Part shown: positions 26,033 to 35,600 of the stretch, piece by piece
How positions within the stretch are numbered: the first letter of the stretch is position 1
How the letters are laid out: the number at the start of each line of letters is the position of its first letter
From: an uncultured Phascolarctobacterium sp.
GTDB lineage: Bacteria; Bacillota; Negativicutes; Acidaminococcales; Acidaminococcaceae
Length of the DNA: 43,176 nt
NCBI RefSeq assembly: GCF_937920985.1
Contig: NZ_CALDXR010000056.1
Span: 1-43,176 of the forward strand
Direction of reading: 5' to 3'
Position numbers and translations under genes: made by a program
The notes under the pieces: model-generated
Told to the model about the DNA's origin: nothing
Seen by the model: the letters and a program-made list of their open reading frames with translations, nothing else
Databases searched by the model: none

Positions 26033-29000
26033 TCAGAAAGTAAATCTCAAGCCTGCGTCTACACGCCATTTTTCTTCCACATCACCGCCAAAGCTGCGTT
26101 CAAAGTCTGCGTAAAGCAGGCTGTTGTCACTCAGCTTAACGGTACCGCCGATTTGTGCTTCGTACCAGGTATCGCCAAAGTCAATGCTGGTTTTGCCTTC
26201 AGGCTCGTTTACTGCACGGAAGGTGCTGTCAAACTCGCCGCTGAATTCATGTGCTGCTGCCAGCTTTACAAAGTAGCTTGCATTATCCAGCTTCTGGCCC
26301 AGGCGGAAGCCTACACGACCTACCAATGTGTTGAACGCATCCTGCTGAACCTCAAGGTCCTTCTTCACGCCAACGCTGTCCAGATAATCGCTGTGCGCAT
26401 TGTAGTCCTTGCCGTTGATACGTCCCAAGGTCAGCTCGACGCTCGGATCAAAGTAGAAGCCGTTGTCATTTTCAAAACGCTTGCCATATTCCGCACTGAT
26501 GCTGGTGCCCCAGGTCTTGTAATCGCCGCTCAGCTTATGACCGCTGTCATTGAATACCTTGTAGTCATTTTCCAGCTTGCTGTACTTGGCGATGATGTCA
26601 ACATACTGTCCGTCTTCGCTCTTCCAGGTACCGTAAATGCCTGCGCTGTAGGTGGAAAGGTCACCGCGGCCACTGCCATAGGTTGCACTACCATCGTTGT
26701 AGGATACTGCTGCACCGACTGTCCAACCATTGCCTGCATCTGCATCATAGCCTAACTGATATGCATTGTATTTCAGGTTGAAGTTAGTCTTTTGGCTGTC
26801 CATCTCGTACTTGCCGCCGTAGTATTTTGCCCACAGGCCTTTTTCACCTTCAGACAGACGCAGGTCGCCCATGCGCTTCATCAGGTCATTGTTTTCCGCA
26901 CGCCACATCATTGCAGTGGAAGCCATAGCAGATTTTGCGCCCTTCATCATAGCGGTTTCTTGCGGTCCATAAAGAACTTCAGGATCCTTTATCTCTTCCG
27001 GACGCACGCTACCGCTTACAAGACTACCTAAACCATTGTCAGCTGAGAACTGCATGTCACCAACCTTCTGGCTAGCACTTGCGGCTGTCAGGCCTTCCAC
27101 TATTTGTACCTTACCAGTCAGGTTCGTCAGCCCCTGCTGCGCTCCCAAGTAGGTCAGCTTCCTGGCCATTTTATCCAGTACGTTTTCTACCTGCTCTGTA
27201 TCGTGGATATCAATACCTACGTTATCAGTGCTCAAGGTAATGGCGGAGCCTTCTGTAGCATTATTGATGGAAATATCTCCGCCGTTAATGTTATCCGGTG
27301 CACTTTCATCATGGCTATACAGCACCATAGTGTTGCCACTATAGTTATCAATAGTGATATTACCGCTGTTCTCCCCGGTCATATCAATAACACCGCGATT
27401 TGCTTCGCTGTCGCCACCTGTCAAGTAGCGTACCTTAGTTGTACCATTGTTATACCACACAGAGCCTGTGTCAAGCTTAATGGCAAGTTGCTCAGTAGTG
27501 CCGCTTCCATGCCAGGTAGAGCCGTTATTCACAGTAAGCGTAGTTGCTCCTGCAGTTGTGCCTGTCCAGTCCGCACCATTATTAAGGAAGATATTCACGC
27601 CAGTATCAGCCAATTCGTCGGGCTTGACTTCGGTAGTAGTAGCTGTCACGTAGTCACCGTGAAAATAGGAGTCTTTACCGTTAAAGCCAAGGTTTATCTG
27701 ACCGTTAGTGTCTTTTATGATATGCACATCTTCAGTATCTACAATAGTAGGTGCTTCCGTTACTATATTTCCTTGAAGCTGCAACATGTTAGAACCTGCA
27801 CCACTAACAAGACCATTATCATCTTTAGTTATATTTACATTTACAGTGCTCTTTTGTTTTGAAAACTTCTGGTCACTTTCTTCAAAACCTTGATAACCTC
27901 CAGCCCAAATAGCATTGGCTCCATCAAGAGCAATAATTTTTCCTCCACCAATATCAATATTAGAGGCGCAAGCCAATATACCAGTTGCAGCTTTGGTTCC
28001 ATTTACTTCAATATCTACCAATCCATCAATGATAATTTTTGCTGGGGTATCATCAGAAAAATTATTATCATTTTCGTCAACGTTAAGATTTATGCCACAA
28101 ATTGCTGCTCCATATTGAGGATTATTATTATTCTCGGCCCTGATTTTTACTATTTTTTTGTTTAAATCTCCCTCACCATTATAAACATGGACAGTTGCAC
28201 CATTATTTGCCAAAATACCGGAAGTCAAATCATTGTTATCTGCTTTTGCATATATTTCAATGTTTCCAGGATTATATATCTCCAATAGGCCACGACCTAA
28301 TTCTTCAGAGTTTGTAAAAGCTGCCAAGCCAAGAGCAGTATTGTTTTCATCTCCCGTAACATTTAGTTTTAAGTCATGGTTGTTCATATTGATATTGGTA
28401 GAATATAAAGGCATATCTTCATTTTGCGGATTATTACCTACTGATAATATTGCAAACTGAGCTTCATCATTGCTCTGAAAGTCTATGCTGACATTATTGT
28501 TAAAATTATAACTATGATTTGTCTCATCTATTACATCACTATAATCTTCTTCACCATCTTCACCCAAGAATCCTAAAATAGGGGAAGTGTAATTTTTATA
28601 CTCTTTCTCAACATCAAATGATTCCATAGACGCTTTATTCATTCTGCTCATACGCATAAACGCAGCTCTTTGGGGAACAGTCGAAGCTAAAGCACCTTGT
28701 CCGTTAGAATTATTGAAAACAATATTTCCCAGAGCTTTGGTAGCACTGCTTGCTGTCAATCCTTCAGTAATTTTAACATAGCCATCCAAATTGCGTTCAC
28801 CATCTGCGTAAGAAGTATAGTAGAGCTTGCTAGCAAGATTATTAAGAGTATCATTTACAGTAGCAGTATTTGTCATATCAATATTGCTGTTATCTGTAAT
28901 CATATTTACTACGGCATTTTCGCCATCTAATTTGGATGCCTTACTAATGGTTACATTACCAATATTGTCAAAACTGTTGTCATTATCATGCGCCATAAAC

Positions 29001-32000
29001 ACATTAATATGACCATCAAGATTACCAATTGTCAAACCAGCGGCTTCTTTTTGGAAGATATTGCCTGCTGCTACTGAAGAATTACCGCCATGCAGATTTG
29101 TAACTAAACTAGCTATACTATTCGTTGTTACCTGACCAGTGCTCCATTGATTGTACCCATTAACAGCATTTGTCCAGCTTGCGCCGTTTTGCAGATACAG
29201 GTTATTGGTACCATTACCATAGATATGACCTTTGATATAAGAAGCATCCGTTGTAAGTCCCAGATTAATAATTCCTTGACCGCCATACCATTTTGTAGTA
29301 GAAGCAGCATTGCCAACAATCTGCACTTTGTTATTTCCAGCACCAGTTACATTGCCTTCAGCATCTTCCAGCATGTTTACGTTTACGCTTGCATTTGCAC
29401 CTACTGACCAGATTGCATCATAATTAGGTGAACTAATCTTACCGCCGCCAACGCTTACCTTACTATAAGCACCTTTGGCATACAAGGCAGTTGCCTTATT
29501 TGTTTCTATATCAACAAGGCCATTTATTTTTACTGTATTTGAACCATCCTTAGTAGAACCGTTCTGACTCATAGCATAAACTGCCTGCCAGTTCATTTCA
29601 TATCCTGGAGTTGGAATACCGCCTCGAATCTTGACAGCGTGCTCTTCACTGTTGTCATTATTGATAAATACATGTGCACCGGTATTGCTAGTACCTGCAG
29701 TTGTTGCACGGATAGCGCTACCATAATAGTAATTATTTGAAGAATTAATAGTAATAGCTCCAGGATTATCAATCACAATCGTGCCTTCACGGTAGGCTGC
29801 AATTGCTGCCGCTGTCCACATCGGTTGGCTACCAGTAGTTCTAGGAGTAGGATAAGCGCCAAAAATTACATCGAGATTATGCCCTTGCATATCCATTGTA
29901 TAGGAAGGACCATTAGCTGTTTTATCAGCTGTCGATTCGTATGGTTTATCACCCCAATTATTTATTGCCGCACAATATAATGCACTATTAGCAGAAATCT
30001 TGGGACTGTTCTCGTTAAGCTTTACATTAATGATTGCATTATCATTAAAGGTGTATTCTAATTTTTTAGTTTCAGGATTCTCACTGGTAATACTTTGATA
30101 ACCATCATCATTTATTAAGCCAAAAATAACATTTGTAAATGCATTATAAACCTTATTTTCCCTCTGTGCCTGACCTGTAGTCTCATTAAACGTCAGGTTA
30201 CTAAAATTTTTTGCTACAGATTGCGACGTCAGGCCTTCTGTCAGTTCCACACGTCCACTAAGATTCCTTTCACCTGTCGTATAAGCATTATAATACAGCT
30301 TAGCCGCCAGATTATCCAATGCAGCATTCACATCTGCATCACTAATATTATCTCTTTGCGTAGCAAGCGTAATACTAGAAGGAACAGTACTTAAGACATT
30401 ATGTTTGCTTTCACCTATTTCTTCGTCATATATTTCCTGTGAAAGTATCGTCTTAGGAGTTGCCGAAGTAATTGTTATTGTTCCACCATCCATTATTGAA
30501 GAGCCTGCATTATGCTGATAGAAAAACGTAGTGTTACCTGCATATTTGTCAATTGCAAGATTGCCGCTGCCCATATGTACATAGCTACGTCTGTAAGCAG
30601 AATCAGATGCATTTAAGCTTTTTACTCTTTGGTTAAGTGTAGTTTCCGTAAAATCCCATGTTGTATCATAACCAGAATCCACGGTAATCCCATTATCCAA
30701 GGCTGTACCTGCCCACTTAGCACCATCACGTAAGTATATGTCAATATTCCCTTTAGCGTTGCCAGTATATGTTTTCAATCCTTGTACGCCAAGATTTATC
30801 TTGCTGCTCGAATCTGTTAACAAGTTTCCTTTTACATCATTTTGGCTACTAAATACAGTAGCGTTATCATAACCTACATCCGTTAGATGTTCAATATCAA
30901 CACCTAAGTTTATATTGCTATCGTTGGTGGCTACCGCAAGATATTTGCCATCAGCGACGGTAGCATTAATACCTGCAGTACCGGTTTTAGTTGTGTAGCC
31001 TTCTTTAGAAGTGTTAATCTTCAACTTACCGACGTTAATCCTACCACCATTAGTTGCCACAAAAATATTACCATTATCGCTCTTGTAAGTCGTTTGTACT
31101 GCATCAATATCAACCAAACCATTATTGTCTGCAACTACTACATCACTACTCGCTAAAACTGTTCCCGAATTTCCGCTATTCGTGCTGGCATAAATTACTT
31201 TGCTTGTCTCACTGCCGCCACCAGCATAAATCGCGTTACTGTTGCTATTTCCGAAAGCTGTAATATTCAATTTGTCTGCTTGAATACTTACAACCCCCTT
31301 CTGATTATTATAAATACCATAAACCACATCACTGCTACTTCCTGTAGCATTAATGTTAACAGTATTGCTTACTGTACTGGCACCCAATTGATTAGTTACA
31401 TATAAGTCCTTTTCAGCGCCCTTGACTGCAGCTTTGATATTTTCATTGGTCAAATCAGGAGTGATGTTGTAATCGACAATACTAGTAGACTTATTCCACA
31501 TCAATGTATTAGCAGGAATTGTTCCCCCATTTACAGTAGTTGTTGCCTGTTTGATATCATATTGGTCTGCGCTACCATCATTAACCAAAACCTGCTTCCA
31601 GGTCCCACCATCAATACTGAAGCCATCAATATGGTTTTTATTATTAACATTGGAAATATCTATAGTTGCATGGCGAGCAATATCATTATCCCTATCCAAA
31701 ATTGACATAGTCATATAACCATAACGATAGTTATACGTCACATCATTATCAAATTTATATTTATCCTTAAGCTGATTAAAAATGCTGCTAGTAGAGGTTG
31801 CTGTCAAATCAGTAGAATTAACCTTCATATTGCCAAAAATGTAATTATCTTTGACCTTATTAGTAACAATTACATTACCACCTTGTACTTTAGTCCCATC
31901 CATGCGATATGTATATGTGTGAGGATTATCATAAGATTCACCTACCGCACTATTTATTTTTTCATTTACATCAACATAGTGCCCAAAGAAATTCTTTTTG

Positions 32001-32119
32001 AACATATTGGTGTTATTGCTAGCAGCAAAACTTACAGAACTAACTAAGCTACACCCTAGCGCAACTGCAATACCTAATACTATTTTCTTTGACTTAAAAA
32101 GTGATTCTTTTGATGACAT
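26033..32119 (-). CDS. Giant type Va autotransporter, 2028 residues
   Basis: Surface protein with signal peptide MSSKESLFKSKKIVLGIAVA then LGCSLVSSVSFA. The ATG at 32119 has AAGGAG about ten bases upstream; the GTG at 32149 further upstream lies on top of that site and is unlikely. The passenger (about 36-1700) is a beta-helix made of three successive units, each ending in the module with the EGLT motif (about residues 626, 1120 and 1680). A conserved linker, MKGAKSAMASTAMMWRAEN then MKRMGDLRL, precedes the barrel (about 1757-2028), which starts GLWAKYYGGKYEMDS and ends VDAGLRFTF. The barrel almost equals that of the upstream 1483-residue autotransporter. No protease triad or RGD motif was noticed. 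Probable adhesin or antigenically variable surface protein. It appears to have its own transcription unit, bounded by terminators on both sides. Confidence 0.93.
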   Translation of the reverse strand: MSSKESLFKSKKIVLGIAVALGCSLVSSVSFAASNNTNMFKKNFFGHYVDVNEKINSAVGESYDNPHTYTYRMDGTKVQGGNVIVTNKVKDNYIFGNMKVNSTDLTATSTSSIFNQLKDKYKFDNDVTYNYRYGYMTMSILDRDNDIARHATIDISNVNNKNHIDGFSIDGGTWKQVLVNDGSADQYDIKQATTTVNGGTIPANTLMWNKSTSIVDYNITPDLTNENIKAAVKGAEKDLYVTNQLGASTVSNTVNINATGSSSDVVYGIYNNQKGVVSIQADKLNITAFGNSNSNAIYAGGGSETSKVIYASTNSGNSGTVLASSDVVVADNNGLVDIDAVQTTYKSDNGNIFVATNGGRINVGKLKINTSKEGYTTKTGTAGINATVADGKYLAVATNDSNINLGVDIEHLTDVGYDNATVFSSQNDVKGNLLTDSSSKINLGVQGLKTYTGNAKGNIDIYLRDGAKWAGTALDNGITVDSGYDTTWDFTETTLNQRVKSLNASDSAYRRSYVHMGSGNLAIDKYAGNTTFFYQHNAGSSIMDGGTITITSATPKTILSQEIYDEEIGESKHNVLSTVPSSITLATQRDNISDADVNAALDNLAAKLYYNAYTTGERNLSGRVELTEGLTSQSVAKNFSNLTFNETTGQAQRENKVYNAFTNVIFGLINDDGYQSITSENPETKKLEYTFNDNAIINVKLNENSPKISANSALYCAAINNWGDKPYESTADKTANGPSYTMDMQGHNLDVIFGAYPTPRTTGSQPMWTAAAIAAYREGTIVIDNPGAITINSSNNYYYGSAIRATTAGTSNTGAHVFINNDNSEEHAVKIRGGIPTPGYEMNWQAVYAMSQNGSTKDGSNTVKINGLVDIETNKATALYAKGAYSKVSVGGGKISSPNYDAIWSVGANASVNVNMLEDAEGNVTGAGNNKVQIVGNAASTTKWYGGQGIINLGLTTDASYIKGHIYGNGTNNLYLQNGASWTNAVNGYNQWSTGQVTTNSIASLVTNLHGGNSSVAAGNIFQKEAAGLTIGNLDGHINVFMAHDNDNSFDNIGNVTISKASKLDGENAVVNMITDNSNIDMTNTATVNDTLNNLASKLYYTSYADGERNLDGYVKITEGLTASSATKALGNIVFNNSNGQGALASTVPQRAAFMRMSRMNKASMESFDVEKEYKNYTSPILGFLGEDGEEDYSDVIDETNHSYNFNNNVSIDFQSNDEAQFAILSVGNNPQNEDMPLYSTNINMNNHDLKLNVTGDENNTALGLAAFTNSEELGRGLLEIYNPGNIEIYAKADNNDLTSGILANNGATVHVYNGEGDLNKKIVKIRAENNNNPQYGAAICGINLNVDENDNNFSDDTPAKIIIDGLVDIEVNGTKAATGILACASNIDIGGGKIIALDGANAIWAGGYQGFEESDQKFSKQKSTVNVNITKDDNGLVSGAGSNMLQLQGNIVTEAPTIVDTEDVHIIKDTNGQINLGFNGKDSYFHGDYVTATTTEVKPDELADTGVNIFLNNGADWTGTTAGATTLTVNNGSTWHGSGTTEQLAIKLDTGSVWYNNGTTKVRYLTGGDSEANRGVIDMTGENSGNITIDNYSGNTMVLYSHDESAPDNINGGDISINNATEGSAITLSTDNVGIDIHDTEQVENVLDKMARKLTYLGAQQGLTNLTGKVQIVEGLTAASASQKVGDMQFSADNGLGSLVSGSVRPEEIKDPEVLYGPQETAMMKGAKSAMASTAMMWRAENNDLMKRMGDLRLSEGEKGLWAKYYGGKYEMDSQKTNFNLKYNAYQLGYDADAGNGWTVGAAVSYNDGSATYGSGRGDLSTYSAGIYGTWKSEDGQYVDIIAKYSKLENDYKVFNDSGHKLSGDYKTWGTSISAEYGKRFENDNGFYFDPSVELTLGRINGKDYNAHSDYLDSVGVKKDLEVQQDAFNTLVGRVGFRLGQKLDNASYFVKLAAAHEFSGEFDSTFRAVNEPEGKTSIDFGDTWYEAQIGGTVKLSDNSLLYADFERSFGGDVEEKWRVDAGLRFTF
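26041..26962 (-). repeat. Shared barrel block, copy 1 (pairs with 32676-33597)
   Basis: About 920 bp covering the linker and translocator barrel matches 32676-33597 at a constant 6635-bp offset, with scattered mostly silent changes and no indels seen. Confidence 0.88.
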
Positions 32120-32202
32120 TTGTTTTGCTCTCCTTCCTGTTTTAAACACAAGCGTATTTTTTCAGACTAAGCAATCACTCTACCCTCCTCTAAGAAAATT
32201 AT

Positions 32203-32231
32203 ATTATAAAGGTCTTCATACATACTGTACT
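32203..32231 (-). promoter_or_regulatory. Possible promoter of the 2028-residue autotransporter
   Basis: A perfect TATAAT -10 lies on the minus strand (32208-32203), but the hexamer 17 bp upstream (AGTACA) is a poor -35. The predicted leader is ~77 nt. Confidence 0.35.
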
Positions 32232-32257
32232 TTGCTTTTAATGCTGCAACAACAAAA

Positions 32258-32302
32258 GGCATAATTTCACAAGGGCGAGATACACCCTTGTGAAATTATG
32301 CC
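32258..32302 (-). terminator. Perfect 18-bp hairpin, terminator-like
   Basis: The arms GGCATAATTTCACAAGGG (32258-32275) and CCCTTGTGAAATTATGCC (32285-32302) pair perfectly around a 9-base loop. On the minus strand it begins directly after the TGA of the 33-codon ORF and is followed by TTTTGTTGTTG. Confidence 0.65.
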
Positions 32303-32404
32303 TCAGATTAATTCACTGTTCCACTTTCTTAGCCGCTGACCGACTTTACGTCCTTCTGGCAGGTAAGCTTTCGCTATTTCGCAGGCTAAAGCAAAGTTAC
32401 GCAT
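32303..32404 (-). CDS. Possible 33-residue small protein, unrecognised
   Basis: ATG to TGA, beginning MRNFALACEIAKAYLPEG and ending with a basic helix RKVGQRLRKWNSELI. It is preceded in frame by a TAG, so the start is limited. The composition looks coding and the segment is GC-richer than its flanks. It ends exactly at a terminator-like hairpin. There is no clear Shine-Dalgarno site, so it may instead be a gene remnant or a structured RNA. I recognise no family. Confidence 0.33.
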   Translation of the reverse strand: MRNFALACEIAKAYLPEGRKVGQRLRKWNSELI

Positions 32405-32556
32405 CTAACCATAAAGTATACATCATATTTGTAATGTTGCATGCTTGTTATGGTTAAATAGTATATATTATTATATATCAATGTTATCACTTAGCTATTT
32501 TTTTGTCAAGTACTTCTTCCTTATACGCAAACGCCAAAAGCATACTAAAGTTTTCT

Positions 32557-32606
32557 AAAAAAACGCATCTGTGGCAACCAGATTTACAATGTTTTGCCAC
32601 AGATGC
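32557..32606 (-). terminator. Intrinsic terminator of the 1483-residue autotransporter
   Basis: The arms GCATCTGTGGCAA (32565-32577) and TTGCCACAGATGC (32594-32606) pair perfectly over 13 bp, followed on the minus strand by G and seven T. It begins about 60 bp past the stop codon. Confidence 0.92.
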
Positions 32607-32667
32607 TAAAATGATGAGTGATAAGGAGTAGCGATTGTATGAGTAATTGATTATAGACAGATTTACT

Positions 32668-35600
32668 TTAGAACGTAAATCTCAAGCCTGCGTCTACACG
32701 CCATTTTTCTTCTACGTCACCGCCGAAGCTGCGTTCAAAGTCTGCGTAAAGCAGGCTGTTATCACTCAGCTTAACAGTACCGCCGATTTGTGCTTCGTAC
32801 CAGGTATCGCCAAAATCAATACTGGTTTTACCTTCAGGCTCGTTCACTGCACGGAAGGTACTGTCAAATTCGCCGCTGAATTCATGTGCTGCTGCCAGCT
32901 TTACAAAGTAGCTTGCATTATCCAGCTTCTGCCCCAGGCGGAAGCCTACACGGCCTACCAATGTGTTGAACGCATCCTGCTCTACCTGCATATCCTTCTT
33001 CACGCCAACGCTGTCCAGATAATCACTGTGCGCATTGTAATCCTTGCCGTTGATACGTCCCAAGGTCAGCTCTACGCTCGGATCAAAGTAGAACCCGTTG
33101 TCATTTTCAAAACGCTTGCCATATTCTGCGCTGATGCTAGTGCCCCAGGTCTTGTAATCGCCGCTCAGCTTATGACCGCTGTCATTAAATACCTTGTAGT
33201 CATTTTCCAGCTTGCTATACTTGGCGATGATATCAACATACTGTCCGTCTTCGCTCTTCCAGGTACCGTAAATGCCTGCACTGTAGGTGGAAAGATCACC
33301 GCGGCCATTGCCGTAGGTGGCATCACCATCGTTGTAGGATACTGCTGCGCCGACGGTCCAGCCGTTGCCTGCATCTACATCATAGCCTAACTGATATGCA
33401 TTGTATTTCAAGTTGAAGTCAGTATTCTGGCTGTCCATCTCGTACTTGCCGCCGTAGTATTTTGCCCACAAGCCTCTTTCACCTTCAGACAGACGCAAGT
33501 CGCCCATGCGTTTCATCAGGTCATTGTTTTCTGCACGCCACAGCATTGCGGTGGAAGCCATAGCAGATTTTGCACCCTTCATCATTGCGGTTTCCTTGCT
33601 GCCGTACATGATTGGTACGTAAGCATCCGGAGTATGAATGCTGCCTGCAATCAGGCTACCTTCACCGTTCTCTTTGTTGAAGTCCAGGTCTGCCAGACGG
33701 ATTGCCATAGAGCCTGCAGTCAGGCCTTCAGCAATACCAACCTTGCCATCCAGATTGATTTCCGGTGTCGGGTTATCCTCGGTAGCAACTGCTTCGTTAT
33801 AAATCAGCTTTTTGCCCAGAGCGGAAAGTGTGTTGACCACCTTATCCTGGTCACTGGTATCGATGCCGCTGCGGTCGGTATAAAGCGTAATGCCCGCATT
33901 TTGGCCGTCGGTCTTAGTTGCCTTGTCAACAACAATGTTGCCGAGTGCATCGAAGCTTGCGTTGCCGTCTTCGCCATTTTCATGTGCCAGATATGCGTTT
34001 ACATAACCGGACAGATTTTGGATATTGAGGTTCTCAGATTCATGCTGATAAATATTACCGGCATGAGCACTGTCTGCACCACCATAAAGGTTGCTTATAT
34101 TGCTGATAATATTTTTGGTGCTAATAGAACCAGTGGACCAGTTATGCGTTACAACAGGCATATTATCCCAAACGGCACCATTGCGCAGATACAGATTATT
34201 GTTACCAACGCCGAAGAAATGACCTTTCAAATAGGAATCAGGAGTGTTCAGACCGACATTAATTGTGCCATTGGAGCCATAAAACGGCGTAGCTGTCGAA
34301 ACGTCGCCTTCAATCTGCAGATAATTGTTGCCTGCATCTATAACGTTGCCTTCTGCATCCTTCTGCATATTCAGGTTAATCAAAGCTTCATTACCAGCAG
34401 TCCAGATAGAGGAATAATTATGAGAAACAATGCGGCCACCACCGATGTCAATCGTCGCATAGTTACCACGAGCAAATAAAGATGCACAATTCTTTACATC
34501 AATATCAACAAGGCCCTTGATATCTACAGAGTTACCGTTTTCTGCTTTAGTACCATTTTGCGTCGTTACCTCAATCGCACGCCAGTTGAGCTGATAGCCC
34601 GGAGTATCAATGCCGCCACGAATCTTCACAGCATGCTCCTTGCTATTATCATTATTGATAACTACATGAGCACCAGTTGCGCCAGCAGCAGCAGTAGAGG
34701 CTCTGATAGCACTGCCGTAATAATAGTTATTGTTAGATTTCAGATACAAAGCGCCAGGATTATCAATGGTAATTGTACCGTCGCGGAAGGCACCGATAGC
34801 TGCTGCCGTCCACATCGGCTGACTGCCTGTAGCGGCTGCTTCCGGGAAGGCACTGAAAATAATGCTTAAGTCATGCCCCTGCATATCAATCGTGTAGCTT
34901 GGACCACCCTTAGTAGCAGCTGCCGTGCTATTATAAGCCTTATCACCATAGTTCGTTACAGCTGCGCAGTAAAGAGCAGCTCTTCTCATCCACGGCATAC
35001 GCGGATCAACATTCAGCTTCGTTTCAATCAAAGTATCCTTATCAAATGTATATTTTAAATCGCCGTCTGCAGCACTGCCGCTCATCACGTCGCCATAAAC
35101 GTCCTTATCCTTAGTTGTATCACCAAAGATAATAGCATTAAACGGCTTTTCCACCTTGCCTTCTGTCTTTGCCTGACCAGTTGCTTCGTCAAAGGTCAAA
35201 TTGCTATAGAACTTAGAGATGGACGAAGTCGTCAAGCCTTCGGCAACTTCTACACGACCGCTCAGATTACGCTCACCGTCTACATAAGCACTATAGGTCA
35301 GCTTTTTAGCCAGATTATCCAGAACAGAATTTACTGCACCTTCATCAGTAGTATCTATACCATCTACAGAAGTCTGTAAATAAACGGTAGAAGGTGTTTC
35401 TGTCACAGAATATTCTTCACTACCAACACCACCACTCAAATTTTTTACCGGTGCTGCGCTCTTAATTGTCAAATCGCCGCCAAGAATCTTGCTTGCATCA
35501 GCCGCATCATGCTGATAAACGAAGGTTGTATTGCCGGAATATTTATCAATCGTCAGATTGCCTTCACCAACATTAATATAGCTTCTCTTGGAGGATGATT

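Larger units (their letters stand above)
32120..32667. other. 548-bp gap between two giant autotransporters
   Basis: Right to left it holds the terminator of the upstream operon (32557-32606) and a very AT-rich stretch containing TTGACA (32519-32514) without a well-spaced -10. Next is the inverted repeat TAACCATAA/TTATGGTTA (about 32405-32456), a 33-codon ORF (32404-32303), a perfect 18-bp hairpin (32258-32302), and a possible promoter for the downstream autotransporter (TATAAT at 32208-32203). Confidence 0.6.

Noticed and set aside
32120..32149. GTG start at 32149 for the 2028-residue autotransporter (and likewise GTG at 37146 for the 1483-residue one)
   Set aside because: These extensions lie over the ribosome sites and spoil the signal peptides. 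The internal ATGs at 32119 and 37119 fit both.
32330..32404. Resemblance to a c-di-GMP (GEMM) riboswitch (GAAGGACGTAAAGTC)
   Set aside because: The conserved 3' half and the receptor motif are missing, and the stretch is better explained as a short ORF.
32487..32519. TTGACA at 32519-32514 as a promoter for the 33-codon ORF
   Set aside because: The nearest good -10 is 27 bp away, and the hexamer at correct spacing (AGCTAA) is poor.
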